A stretch of DNA of 64,000 nt. Origin: Streptomyces sp. 840.1. GTDB lineage: Bacteria > Actinomycetota > Actinomycetes > Streptomycetales > Streptomycetaceae. The stretch is from the NCBI RefSeq assembly GCF_003751445.1, contig NZ_RJUU01000002.1, positions 744,001-808,000 on the forward strand. Reading direction: 5' to 3'. Below are positions 54,298 through 62,880 of the stretch, piece by piece; within the stretch, counting starts at the first letter, position 1; each line of letters starts with the position of its first letter. Both the position numbers and the translations under genes were made by a program. Below the pieces are notes generated by a model. That model made no database searches, was not told the DNA's origin, and was given only the letters and a program-made list of their open reading frames with translations.

Positions 54298-56058
54298 TTA
54301 GGTCCGCGACGGCGGGCTCAGCAGGACGAGGGTGTCGCCCCGGACCGGCTCGGCCGTGCCTGGGCCGGTCACCGGTGTGAGCCGGCCGGCCGCACTCACC
54401 ACGAAGAGCAGCTCGTGCCCGGCCGGCACCCCGCCGTCGAAGGGCCGGTTCACCACCCGCGCCCCGGCCTCGTACCTGCGGGTCAGTTCGGGGCCGGTGA
54501 GCCCCGGTCCGAACAGCGCCTCACCACCCGTGTACGGGGCCACCACGCCGTGGCTCGCCGACGGGGGACGGAGCCGGTGGACCGGGCCCTCCACGGTCTC
54601 GCGGAGCGTCATCGAGGCGAGCGCGTTGAAATCGTCCTCACCGGTCAGCAGCAGTACACCGCTGATCCCCTCGAGCTCCGCTCCGGCGCCGGTGGCCGAC
54701 GCCAGCAGCTCACCGGGAGCCAGTTTCAGTCCCGCCTCCTCGATCCGCGCCCGCTCGGGAGCGGCGCCCGCCCACATCAGGACGTCCGGCCCCGCCGAGC
54801 GCAGCGCACACGCCAGGTCGACCGTCCACGGAGCGCCGCCCACCAGCAGCGGCCTCGACCTCGCGGGGCGCAGCACCCCCAGCCTCCGGGCCACCGGGAA
54901 CGCCGTCAGGCCGTAGAGCGTGACCGTGGCGACGATCACCACGAAGGTGGCCGGGAGGATGCGCTCGGCGCCGCCGACGCCCCTGTCGACCAGGGTGGCG
55001 GAGAACGTGGAGGCGGTGGCCGCGGCGACGATGCCCCGGGGGGCCATCCAGCCGGTGAACCACCTTTCCCCGCGCGGCACATCGGTCCCGAGCGTCGCGA
55101 GGTGCGCCACCGCGGGCCTGGTCACCAGGACGAGCAGCGCGACCAGCGCCAGCGAGGGCAGCACCACGTGCCGCAGCGAGGCGGGAGTGACCGTGGCCGA
55201 GATGGAGATGAAGAGCAGACCGATGGTGAGCGAGACCAGCGTGTCGAAGAAGGGCCGCCGCGCCGGGACGTCCGGGCCGGGCAGATTGGCGACGGCCATC
55301 CCCATCACGACGGCGGAGATCAGCCCGGTGTCGTCGCGCAGCGCGTCGCACGCCGCCGCAACGCCGATCACGGCGGCGAACTGCACCGACGTACCCAGCT
55401 CCTCGCTCAGCCGCACCCGGCTCAGCAGCAGCCACAGCAGACACGCCCCGACCGCACCGCCGGCCACGCCCACTGCGGCGCTGGCGGCGAACCCCGCCAC
55501 CTGATGCCCGAACCCCGGCCGGCCGCCCGCGAGTACACCGTGGAAGACCAGCGCCCCCAGGATCCCGCCGACCGGGTCGATCAGGGAGCCCTCCCAGATC
55601 AGAATGCGCCGCAACCGCTCGCTGGGGCGGACGAAATTGAGCAGCGGCCCGACGACCGTCGGACCGGAGACAACCAGGATCGACGCGAGCATCACGGCCG
55701 CGGGCCTCGACATGTCCAGTACCGGCATGGCGAACAGGGCGGCGGACACCACCGTCAGCAGCGTCCCGATCCAGAGCAGCCTGATCACGACACGGCGGTT
55801 GTGCCCCTTGAGCCTGCTGATGTCCAGCCCCAGCCCGGCGTCGTAGAGGATCACCGCCACCGCCAGCGACACCAGCGGGGAGAACGCGGAGCCCAGCAGC
55901 CGCGCCGGATCGACGTCGTCTGTCAGCGCGCCGGCGGCGAACCCCACCGGCAGCAGGACGAGCAGCGCCGGCACCCGCAGCCGGCCGGCCAGCAGCTGTG
56001 AACCGACCGCCAGCACCACAATCAGTCCCAGGCCGAGGAACACCTGATCGTCCGTCAT
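54298..56058 (-). CDS. Cation/proton antiporter (CPA1/NhaP type)
   Basis: A 586-residue monovalent cation:proton antiporter. About twelve membrane segments fill residues 1-400, including the family ND-like element ILIWEGSLIDPVGGILGALVF (glutamate and aspartate in the ion path) and GWMAPRGIVAAATAS near 345. The C-terminal 170 residues are a soluble regulatory region with TrkA-like features (a Rossmann-like DVLMWAGAAPERARIEE and a TrkA-C-like end). Likely exchanges Na+ or K+ for H+ for pH and salt control. First gene of a three-gene operon with the XRE-cupin and GNAT genes. Confidence 0.87.
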   Translation of the reverse strand: MTDDQVFLGLGLIVVLAVGSQLLAGRLRVPALLVLLPVGFAAGALTDDVDPARLLGSAFSPLVSLAVAVILYDAGLGLDISRLKGHNRRVVIRLLWIGTLLTVVSAALFAMPVLDMSRPAAVMLASILVVSGPTVVGPLLNFVRPSERLRRILIWEGSLIDPVGGILGALVFHGVLAGGRPGFGHQVAGFAASAAVGVAGGAVGACLLWLLLSRVRLSEELGTSVQFAAVIGVAAACDALRDDTGLISAVVMGMAVANLPGPDVPARRPFFDTLVSLTIGLLFISISATVTPASLRHVVLPSLALVALLVLVTRPAVAHLATLGTDVPRGERWFTGWMAPRGIVAAATASTFSATLVDRGVGGAERILPATFVVIVATVTLYGLTAFPVARRLGVLRPARSRPLLVGGAPWTVDLACALRSAGPDVLMWAGAAPERARIEEAGLKLAPGELLASATGAGAELEGISGVLLLTGEDDFNALASMTLRETVEGPVHRLRPPSASHGVVAPYTGGEALFGPGLTGPELTRRYEAGARVVNRPFDGGVPAGHELLFVVSAAGRLTPVTGPGTAEPVRGDTLVLLSPPSRT

Positions 56059-56258
56059 GACCGCGCCTCCTGCGGTGGGAGCGCCGGGCCGGCGCTTCCG
56101 CCCCGTGGATCACCCCGCGCGACCACCCTCCGTGGCGGCGAACGGCAGAGGGGGAAGGGCTCGCACCGGGGAGCGGCCGAGTCCGCCGCTGTCCGCCGGA
56201 CGGGCTAACGGGGTGCTGCCTCCGGACGGCGCCGGCGCCCGCGCTCCTCCCGCGACGG

Positions 56259-56948
56259 TCACGAGCGGCTGTCGTCCCAGGGCGTGCCCATCCAGCTGTC
56301 GAAGGAGCGGATCAACGCCGCCAGGGCGGCCGCCAGCCGCCAGTCGACCCACGGCGCGTGCACATGGATCTCGTCGTCGTCCGACCGGAACTCCAGCGGG
56401 ACCTCCTCGCCCGCCCGCCAGATGACGCGCCGGGGCCCACGGGCCACATCGCCGCCGCCGGACAGGACGCTGCCCACTGCGATGGCCACCTGGACGGGGA
56501 ACAGCAGCCACCACACGTACCACCAGAAGATCCGGCCCTTGTATCCGACAGCTTCGGGGCAGCCGGTCTGGGTGACCGTCCAGCGGGTCCGCAGCCCCCG
56601 GCCGTACATCGCCCTCTCACGGAGGATCGTTCCGATGGGCCCGCCCTGCCCGTCCAGCACCTGGTACATGGACACGCCCTCGGCCGAGGAGGCGGTGACG
56701 AGTGCGGCGAGCCGGGAGCGGCGCTCGGGATCGGCCCACAGAACGAAGGAGCGGACACCCTCCTTCCGGGCCGCGAGGTACGCCGGTATCCCGCCCGGCG
56801 GCAGTTCGCGCTCCACGTGCGCGACCGGCCGTCCGACGCCTTCCGGCGTGTCGGCGAAGGAGACGAAATGCCCGACGGGGCGGACCGTTCCCGGCGCGGC
56901 CGCCTTCTTGTCCCGGGGGACGGACTGCAATGTCAGGACGCTGGTCAC
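56259..56948 (-). CDS. Conserved hypothetical protein with one membrane segment
   Basis: A 229-residue protein started at GTG 56948, following GGAGGAG. One strongly aromatic membrane segment (IFWWYVWWLLFPVQVAIAVG) lies near 140-160. The N-terminal half resembles a small beta-rich domain (RSFVLWADPERRSRLAALVT, MYQVLDGQGGPIGTILRE) and the C-terminal end is predicted helical (RLAAALAALIRSFDSWMG). The longer ORF from 57476 is out of family and overlaps neighbours. No function recognised. Confidence 0.7.
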   Translation of the reverse strand: MTSVLTLQSVPRDKKAAAPGTVRPVGHFVSFADTPEGVGRPVAHVERELPPGGIPAYLAARKEGVRSFVLWADPERRSRLAALVTASSAEGVSMYQVLDGQGGPIGTILRERAMYGRGLRTRWTVTQTGCPEAVGYKGRIFWWYVWWLLFPVQVAIAVGSVLSGGGDVARGPRRVIWRAGEEVPLEFRSDDDEIHVHAPWVDWRLAAALAALIRSFDSWMGTPWDDSRS

Positions 56949-57015
56949 CTGCGGACTCCTCCGGATACGGGGCGGGAAGTCGCAGAGTAGTCCGGGGGCT
57001 TGAGAAGATCGACGG

Positions 57016-57246
57016 GTGGAGTCTCCCGAACCCTTCCCCGGATCCGGTCCCGAACCGCTGCCCGAGGCCGAGCGGGCGGCGGCCCGTCGCACCGTGCGCT
57101 GCCGGCTGTGCGGACGCCCCCTCACCGGCACGGCCTCACGCCGCACCGGCCTCGGCCCCGCCTGCGACGCCAAACTCCACCCGGCTCCGCCCGACATCCG
57201 TACCCGCCGCCACGAGGTCGAACAGGACCCGCTGCCCGGCACCTGA
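57016..57246 (+). CDS. Small zinc-ribbon protein (DUF6011-like)
   Basis: A 76-residue protein with a CxxC...C pattern: CRLCGRPLTGTASRRTGLGP followed by ACD. The CRLCGRPL, SRRTGLGPAC sequence is typical of small actinobacterial proteins annotated as DUF6011. Starts at GTG. Divergent from the gene at 56259-56948. Function unknown; zinc binding is inferred from the cysteines. Confidence 0.72.
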   Translation: MESPEPFPGSGPEPLPEAERAAARRTVRCRLCGRPLTGTASRRTGLGPACDAKLHPAPPDIRTRRHEVEQDPLPGT

Positions 57247-57256
57247 CCCCGGCCCG

Positions 57257-58138
57257 TCAGGAGGGCTGCTCGTCCAGCCGCCGGAACAGCCCCTCCTGCA
57301 CCACCGACACCAGCAGATTCCCGCCTCGGTCGTAGATCCGGCCGCGTGCCAGACCGCGCCCGCCCGTCGCCACCGGTGACTCCTGGTCGTACAGGAACCA
57401 CTCGTCCGCCCGGAACGGACGGTGGAACCACATGGCGTGGTCCAGGCTCGCCATGTCGAAGCCCCGCGGCCCCCACAGCGGTTCGACCGGGATGCGCACC
57501 GCGTCCAGCAGCGTCATGTCACTCGCGTACGTCAGCGCGCAGGTGTGCACGAGCGGGTCGTCGCCGAGCGGGCCGACCGCACGCATCCAGACCGCGCTGC
57601 GCGGCTCCGCATCCGTGATCTCCTCCCGCGTCCAGCGCAGCCGGTCGACATAGCGGATGTCGAAGGGCTGGCGCCGCGCCATCCGCTCCAGCGCCTCGGG
57701 CAGCGAGCCCAGATGGTCGCGCACCTCCTCGGCGACGGTCGGCAGCTCCTCCGGATCCGGCACCACCCGCGCCGGGGGCAGCTGGTGCTCGATGCCCGCC
57801 TCCTCGGGGCGGTGGAAGGACGCCGTCAGGTTGAAGATGGTCCGCCCCTGCTGGACGGCCGTCACCCGGCGGGTGGTGAAGGACCGGCCGTCCCTGACCC
57901 GCTCGACGTCGTAGACGATCGGGACTCCCGGCCGGCCGGGGCGCAGGAAGTAGGCGTGCAGCGAATGGACCGGCCGGTCGCCGTCGGTGGTGCGGCCGGC
58001 CGCCACCAGGGCCTGCCCGGCCACCTGCCCGCCGAAGACCCGTTGCAGGGACTCGTGCGGGCTGCGGCCTCGGAAGATGTTGACCTCGATCCGCTCCAGA
58101 TCGAGCAGGTCCACCAGGCGTTCGGCGGGGTTCGTCAT
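57257..58138 (-). CDS. tesB: Acyl-CoA thioesterase II (TesB type)
   Basis: A 293-residue double-hotdog thioesterase. First half: IFRGRSPHESLQRVFGGQVAGQAL and VHSLHAYFLRPGRP; second half: TYASDMTLLDAVRIP and LDHAMWFHRPFRADEWFLY, with the catalytic aspartate in SLDHAMWFH. It hydrolyses medium- to long-chain acyl-CoA. ATG at 58138 (MTNPAERLVD) is chosen over the GTG at 58153, since GGAG lies ten bases upstream. It is 46 bases downstream of the helicase gene on the same strand. Confidence 0.94.
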   Translation of the reverse strand: MTNPAERLVDLLDLERIEVNIFRGRSPHESLQRVFGGQVAGQALVAAGRTTDGDRPVHSLHAYFLRPGRPGVPIVYDVERVRDGRSFTTRRVTAVQQGRTIFNLTASFHRPEEAGIEHQLPPARVVPDPEELPTVAEEVRDHLGSLPEALERMARRQPFDIRYVDRLRWTREEITDAEPRSAVWMRAVGPLGDDPLVHTCALTYASDMTLLDAVRIPVEPLWGPRGFDMASLDHAMWFHRPFRADEWFLYDQESPVATGGRGLARGRIYDRGGNLLVSVVQEGLFRRLDEQPS

Positions 58139-58184
58139 GCTGTTCGTCTCCACTCTCGCTGCTGCGCCGCCACTGCGGACGTGC

Positions 58185-60698
58185 TCACAACTGGCCCACG
58201 GAGGTGACCCGGAGCACCGCCCGGCCCTCCTCGTCGGACGCGGCCAGGTCGACCTCGGCGCTGATGCCCCAGTCGTGGTCGCCGCTCGGGTCGGCGAACG
58301 TCTGACGGACCCGCCACAGGCCGTGCTCGGCGTCCTCGTCGATCTTCAGCAGCTTCGGGCCCCGGGCGTCCGGACCGGTGCCCAGCTCCTCGTGCTCGTC
58401 CCAGTACGCGTCCATCGCCTCGCCCCACGCGTCCTCGTCCCAGCCCGCGTCGCCGTCCAGCTCACCGAGATCGCGGACCCGGTCCAGCGCGGCCAGCTCG
58501 ACCCGGCGGAACATCGCGTTGCGCACCAGCACCCGGAAGGCGCGGGCGTTCGCCGTGACCGGCTTGACCTCGTCGGCCCGCTCCTGCGCCTGCTCGGCCG
58601 TCTCCACCTCGGGATTGGCGAGCTGTTCCCACTCGTCGAGCAGACTGGAGTCCACTTGGCGGACCATCTCGCCGAGCCAGGCGATCAGGTCCTCCAGGTC
58701 CTCGGACTTGATGTCGTCCGGGATGGTGTGTTCCAGCGCCTTGTACGCGCCCGCGAGATACCGCAGTACGATGCCCTCGGTCCGGGCCAGCTCGTAGTTC
58801 GAGGTGAACTCCGTGAACGTCATGGCGCGTTCGTACATGTCGCGCACCACCGTCTTGGGCGAGACCGGGTGGTCGCCCACCCACGGGTGGCTCTGCCGGT
58901 AGACGTCGTACGCGTGCCACAGCAGTTCGCTCAGCGGCTTCGGGTACGTGACGTCCTGGAGGAGCTCCATCCGCTCCTCGTACTCGATGCCGTCGGCCTT
59001 CATCTGCCCGACCGCCTCGCCGCGCGCCTTGTTCTGCTGGGCGGCGAGGATCTGCCGGGGGTCGTCGAGCGTCGACTCCACCACCGAGACCATGTCCAGC
59101 GCGTACGAGGGGGAGTCGGCGTCCAGCAGCTCGAACGCGGCGAGCGCGAACGTGGACAGCGGCTGGTTCAGCGCGAAGTTCTGCTGGAGGTCGACGGTCA
59201 GCCGCACGATGCGGCCCTCCGCGTCCGGGGTTTCGAGCCGCTCCACCACGCCGCCGTCCAGCAGCGAACGGTAGATGGCGATCGCCCGGCGGATGTGGCG
59301 CAGCTGGGCCCGGCGCGGCTCGTGGTTGTCCTCCAGCAGGTGGCGCATCGCCTCGAAGGCGTTGCCGGGACGCGCGATGACCGACAGCAGCATGGTGTGC
59401 GTGACCCGGAAGCGCGAGGTCAGCGGCTCCGGGTCGGACTGGATCAGCTTGTCGAACGTGCTCTCCGACCAGGACACGAAGCCCTCGGGCGCCTTCTTGC
59501 GGACGACCTTGCGCTTCTTCTTCGGGTCGTCGCCGGCCTTCTTGACCGCCTTCTCGTTCTCCACGACGTGCTCGGGGGCCTGCGCGACGACGAACCCCGC
59601 CGTGTCGAAGCCGGCCCGGCCGGCGCGGCCGGCGATCTGGTGGAACTCGCGGGCGCGCAGCGTGCGTACCCGGGTGCCGTCGTACTTGGTGAGCGCGGTG
59701 AACAGCACTGTGCGGATGGGGACGTTGACACCCACGCCGAGCGTGTCCGTACCGCAGATGACCTTGAGCAGGCCCGCCTGCGCGAGCTTCTCCACGAGCC
59801 GTCGGTACTTCGGCAGCATGCCCGCGTGGTGCACCCCGATGCCGTGGCGTACGTAACGGGAGAGGTTCTGGCCGAACTTGGTGGTGAAGCGGAAGTTGCC
59901 GATGAGATCGGCGATCTTCTCCTTCTCCTCCTTGGTGCACATGTTGATGCTCATCAGCGACTGCGCCCGCTCGACGGCCGCCGCCTGCGTGAAGTGCACG
60001 ATGTAGACCGGCGACTGCCGGGTGTCCAGGAGCTCGGTGATCGTCTCGGTGATCGGCGTCAGCCGGTACTCGTAACTGAGCGGGACCGGGCGCGTCGCCG
60101 AGCGCACCACGGAGGTGGGCCGGCCGGTGCGGCGGGTCAGGTCCTCCTCGAACATCCTGACGTCACCGAGGGTGGCGGACATCAGGACGAACTGGGCCTG
60201 CGGCAGCTCCAGGATCGGGATCTGCCAGGCCCAGCCCCGGTCCTGCTCCGCGTAGAAGTGGAACTCGTCCATCACGACCTGGCCGATGTCCGCGTACTTC
60301 CCGTCACGCAGGGCGATGGAGGCCAGTACCTCGGCCGTGCAGCAGATCACCGGGGCGTCGGCGTTGACCGAGGCGTCGCCGGTGAGCATCCCGACGTTCT
60401 CCGTGCCGAACAGCTTGCACAGGTCGAAGAACTTCTCCGAGACCAGCGCCTTGATCGGCGCGGTGTAGAACGTGACCTTGTCCTGGGCCAGGGCTGTGAA
60501 GTGCGCACCGGCCGCGACGAGGCTCTTCCCGGAGCCGGTGGGGGTGGAAAGGATCACGTTGGCCCCGGAGACCACCTCGATCAGCGCCTCCTCCTGAGCC
60601 GGATAGAGGGTGATGCCCTGCGTCTCGGTCCATGACGAGAATGCCTCGAAGAGGGCGTCGGGGTCGTCGGTCGGGGGCAGCTGATCGATTAGGGTCAC
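58185..60698 (-). CDS. DEAD-type RNA helicase of the Ski2/Dob10-like group
   Basis: An 837-residue superfamily 2 helicase. The Walker A motif is STPTGSGKSLVA near 52, DExH box VMDEFHFY near 145, SAT motif VLMSATLG, and motif VI QIAGRAGRAGFDTAGF near 350. The C-terminal 400 residues match the actinobacterial DUF3516 helicase extension (RVTHTMLLSVIARPGNAFEA onwards). The GTG at 60698 (VTLIDQLPP) is preferred; the ORF extends 20 codons upstream. Function probably in RNA processing; unproven. Confidence 0.93.
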   Translation of the reverse strand: MTLIDQLPPTDDPDALFEAFSSWTETQGITLYPAQEEALIEVVSGANVILSTPTGSGKSLVAAGAHFTALAQDKVTFYTAPIKALVSEKFFDLCKLFGTENVGMLTGDASVNADAPVICCTAEVLASIALRDGKYADIGQVVMDEFHFYAEQDRGWAWQIPILELPQAQFVLMSATLGDVRMFEEDLTRRTGRPTSVVRSATRPVPLSYEYRLTPITETITELLDTRQSPVYIVHFTQAAAVERAQSLMSINMCTKEEKEKIADLIGNFRFTTKFGQNLSRYVRHGIGVHHAGMLPKYRRLVEKLAQAGLLKVICGTDTLGVGVNVPIRTVLFTALTKYDGTRVRTLRAREFHQIAGRAGRAGFDTAGFVVAQAPEHVVENEKAVKKAGDDPKKKRKVVRKKAPEGFVSWSESTFDKLIQSDPEPLTSRFRVTHTMLLSVIARPGNAFEAMRHLLEDNHEPRRAQLRHIRRAIAIYRSLLDGGVVERLETPDAEGRIVRLTVDLQQNFALNQPLSTFALAAFELLDADSPSYALDMVSVVESTLDDPRQILAAQQNKARGEAVGQMKADGIEYEERMELLQDVTYPKPLSELLWHAYDVYRQSHPWVGDHPVSPKTVVRDMYERAMTFTEFTSNYELARTEGIVLRYLAGAYKALEHTIPDDIKSEDLEDLIAWLGEMVRQVDSSLLDEWEQLANPEVETAEQAQERADEVKPVTANARAFRVLVRNAMFRRVELAALDRVRDLGELDGDAGWDEDAWGEAMDAYWDEHEELGTGPDARGPKLLKIDEDAEHGLWRVRQTFADPSGDHDWGISAEVDLAASDEEGRAVLRVTSVGQL

Positions 60699-60906
60699 GC
60701 CCCCATCTTGCCTGCCTTCCGCCCGGATGAGGGAACCGGACGACAGCACGAAGATCACGGACGATACGCTTCCCCCTCAACTCGACGACAGCGCAACGAC
60801 GGTGGCCCGAGCACGGGCGGGGTGACATCTGTCGGGGCGTTTGCCGGGTCACCGGGCGATACCCGGACCAGTACCTGGATCAATACCTACGGGGGCGGAA
60901 ACAGCC

Positions 60907-61698
60907 ATGATGGGACCGGCACACTCTCTGTCAGGGGCGGCGGCCTGGCTGGGGGTGGGCGCGGCTGCGGCAGCTGCGGGACACACCATGCCGTGGCCCG
61001 TCCTGGTCGTCGGCGCGCTGATCACCGCCGGCGCCGCACTGGCACCGGATCTCGACCACAAGTCCGCGACCATCTCGCGCGCCTTCGGACCGGTCTCCAA
61101 GGGCCTGTGCGAAATAGTCGACACGCTCTCGCACGCCGTCTACAAGGCGACCAAGCTGCGGGGCGACTCCAACCGCAACGGCGGCCACCGGACCCTGACC
61201 CACACCTGGCTCTGGGCGGTCCTGATCGGCGCCGGAGCCTCCGCCGCTGCGATCACCGGTGGCCGGTGGGCGGTACTGGCGATCCTCTTCGTCCACCTGG
61301 TGCTCGCCGTCGAGGGGCTGCTCTGGCGGGCCGCCCGGGTCTCCAGCGACGTGCTCGTCTGGCTGCTGGGCGCGACCAGCGCGTGGATCCTCGCCGGCGT
61401 CCTGGACAAGCCGGGCAACGGCTCGGACTGGCTCTTCAGCGCCCCCGGCCAGGAGTACCTCTGGCTCGGCCTGCCGATCGTGCTGGGCGCCCTCGTCCAC
61501 GACATCGGGGACGCGCTGACCGTCTCGGGCTGCCCGATCCTCTGGCCGATCCCGGTGGGCCGCAAGCGGTGGTACCCGATAGGCCCGCCGAAGGCCATGC
61601 GGTTCCGGGCCGGCAGCTGGGTGGAACTGAAGATCCTGATGCCGGTGTTCATGGTGCTCGGGGGAGTGGGCGCGGCGGCCGCGATGAACATCATCTGA
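60907..61698 (+). CDS. YdjM-like membrane-bound metal-dependent hydrolase
   Basis: A 263-residue membrane protein of the YdjM/DUF457 type. Metal-binding elements are the SLSGAAAWLGVG lead, PDLDHKSATISR near 58, and GHRTLTHTWL near 95 with two histidines; a later histidine follows in HDIGDALTVSGC. About five membrane segments. Divergent from the helicase gene with 208 bases between. Two ATGs in a row start it. No natural substrate is known to me. Confidence 0.82.
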   Translation: MMGPAHSLSGAAAWLGVGAAAAAAGHTMPWPVLVVGALITAGAALAPDLDHKSATISRAFGPVSKGLCEIVDTLSHAVYKATKLRGDSNRNGGHRTLTHTWLWAVLIGAGASAAAITGGRWAVLAILFVHLVLAVEGLLWRAARVSSDVLVWLLGATSAWILAGVLDKPGNGSDWLFSAPGQEYLWLGLPIVLGALVHDIGDALTVSGCPILWPIPVGRKRWYPIGPPKAMRFRAGSWVELKILMPVFMVLGGVGAAAAMNII

Positions 61699-61724
61699 CG
61701 CCCGGCCGCGGCCGGCTTCCCGCC

Positions 61725-62720
61725 CTACCCGGGTCCGGGACGCACCAGGCGGCCGTGGGCGATCAGGGACGCGGCCTGCTTGAGGCGGCGGACCCGGATG
61801 CTGACCCCGTAGGCGTCGACCCCCGGCACGGTCGCGAGACGGGTGGTCAGATAGCGGTAGAAGTCCTCCGCGTCCCGGCAGGTGACGATGGCCATCACGT
61901 TGTGGTCGCCGCTGGTGGCCCCGGCGAACGCGACCTCCTCGTGTCCGGCGATCTCGTGCCCGGCGCGTTCCAGGATGGCGGGCGCGACGCGCAGCCAGAG
62001 AGTCGCGTTGAGGTGGTAGCCGAGGCGCTCGGGCAGCAGATCGATGTCGTACGAGAGCGCGCCGGAGGACTCCAGTGACTCCAGGCGGCGCGCGACGCGC
62101 CCCTTGGACCAGCCGGTGACCTCGGCCAGCCGCGTGTGCGAGGTCCGGCCGTCCTCGGCGAGCGCGTCGAGGAGCGGGGCATCCTTGTCGTCCGGGGGTA
62201 CGTGCGGGCCGGCCGGGGCGGGGGGCGGGGCGCCCGCCAGCCGCTGCTCCTGCTCGGGCGTGAGATGTCCGCCGTAGCCGGTCCAGCCGGACGTGCCCCG
62301 GTCCTCGAAGGGGTGGATGAGCAGGTCGATGCTCATGTCGAGCACGGCGGCGGACCTGGGCAGCTGCTGGAGCAGCATGTCCTCGCGCCGGGCGTCCAGC
62401 GGCGAATGGATGACGCAGATGATCTCCGAGCCGCCCGAGGCGATGCTCGCGTAGGCGATGTCGGGGCGCCGGGTGAGCGAGTCGGCCAGCGGGCCGACCC
62501 GGTCGGGGCGGCAGCGGATGCGCGCGACCCACCGCGCCTCCCCGTACACCGCCGGATCGACCAGGCCCACCACGCGCATCACCCCGCTGCGGCGCAGGGC
62601 GTGGTATCGGCGGGCCGCGGTCTGCTCGGAGACCCCGTTCACCTCACCGATGAGCCGGAACGGGGCGCGCGGCGCGAACTGGAGCGAACGGAGGATCTGC
62701 ATGTCTACGGCGTCGATCAC
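61725..62720 (-). CDS. Lrp/AsnC-family regulator with two repeated units
   Basis: A 331-residue protein made of two Lrp/AsnC units. The first helix-turn-helix (IGEVNGVSEQTAARRYHALRR) is at about 23-45 and is followed by a ligand domain; the second (LAEVTGWSKGRVARRLESLE) is at about 200-220, with the second ligand domain to the end. It starts at GTG 62720. Divergent from an MFS transporter gene; it probably controls it, and may respond to an amino acid. Confidence 0.88.
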   Translation of the reverse strand: MIDAVDMQILRSLQFAPRAPFRLIGEVNGVSEQTAARRYHALRRSGVMRVVGLVDPAVYGEARWVARIRCRPDRVGPLADSLTRRPDIAYASIASGGSEIICVIHSPLDARREDMLLQQLPRSAAVLDMSIDLLIHPFEDRGTSGWTGYGGHLTPEQEQRLAGAPPPAPAGPHVPPDDKDAPLLDALAEDGRTSHTRLAEVTGWSKGRVARRLESLESSGALSYDIDLLPERLGYHLNATLWLRVAPAILERAGHEIAGHEEVAFAGATSGDHNVMAIVTCRDAEDFYRYLTTRLATVPGVDAYGVSIRVRRLKQAASLIAHGRLVRPGPG

Positions 62721-62880
62721 GGTGGAAGTGTGCCATGTCGCACGAAGGCCATGGAGGTTTCTTCCTGGTTCGGGCAGCTGCTTCGTTGATTCCGGCTGAC
62801 GTCACCGATGCTGGCGACCGGGGCCGACGGGCCCCCGCTGGACATCGACCGCGGCGCCCGCGCCGCAAAGGAGTGCATCC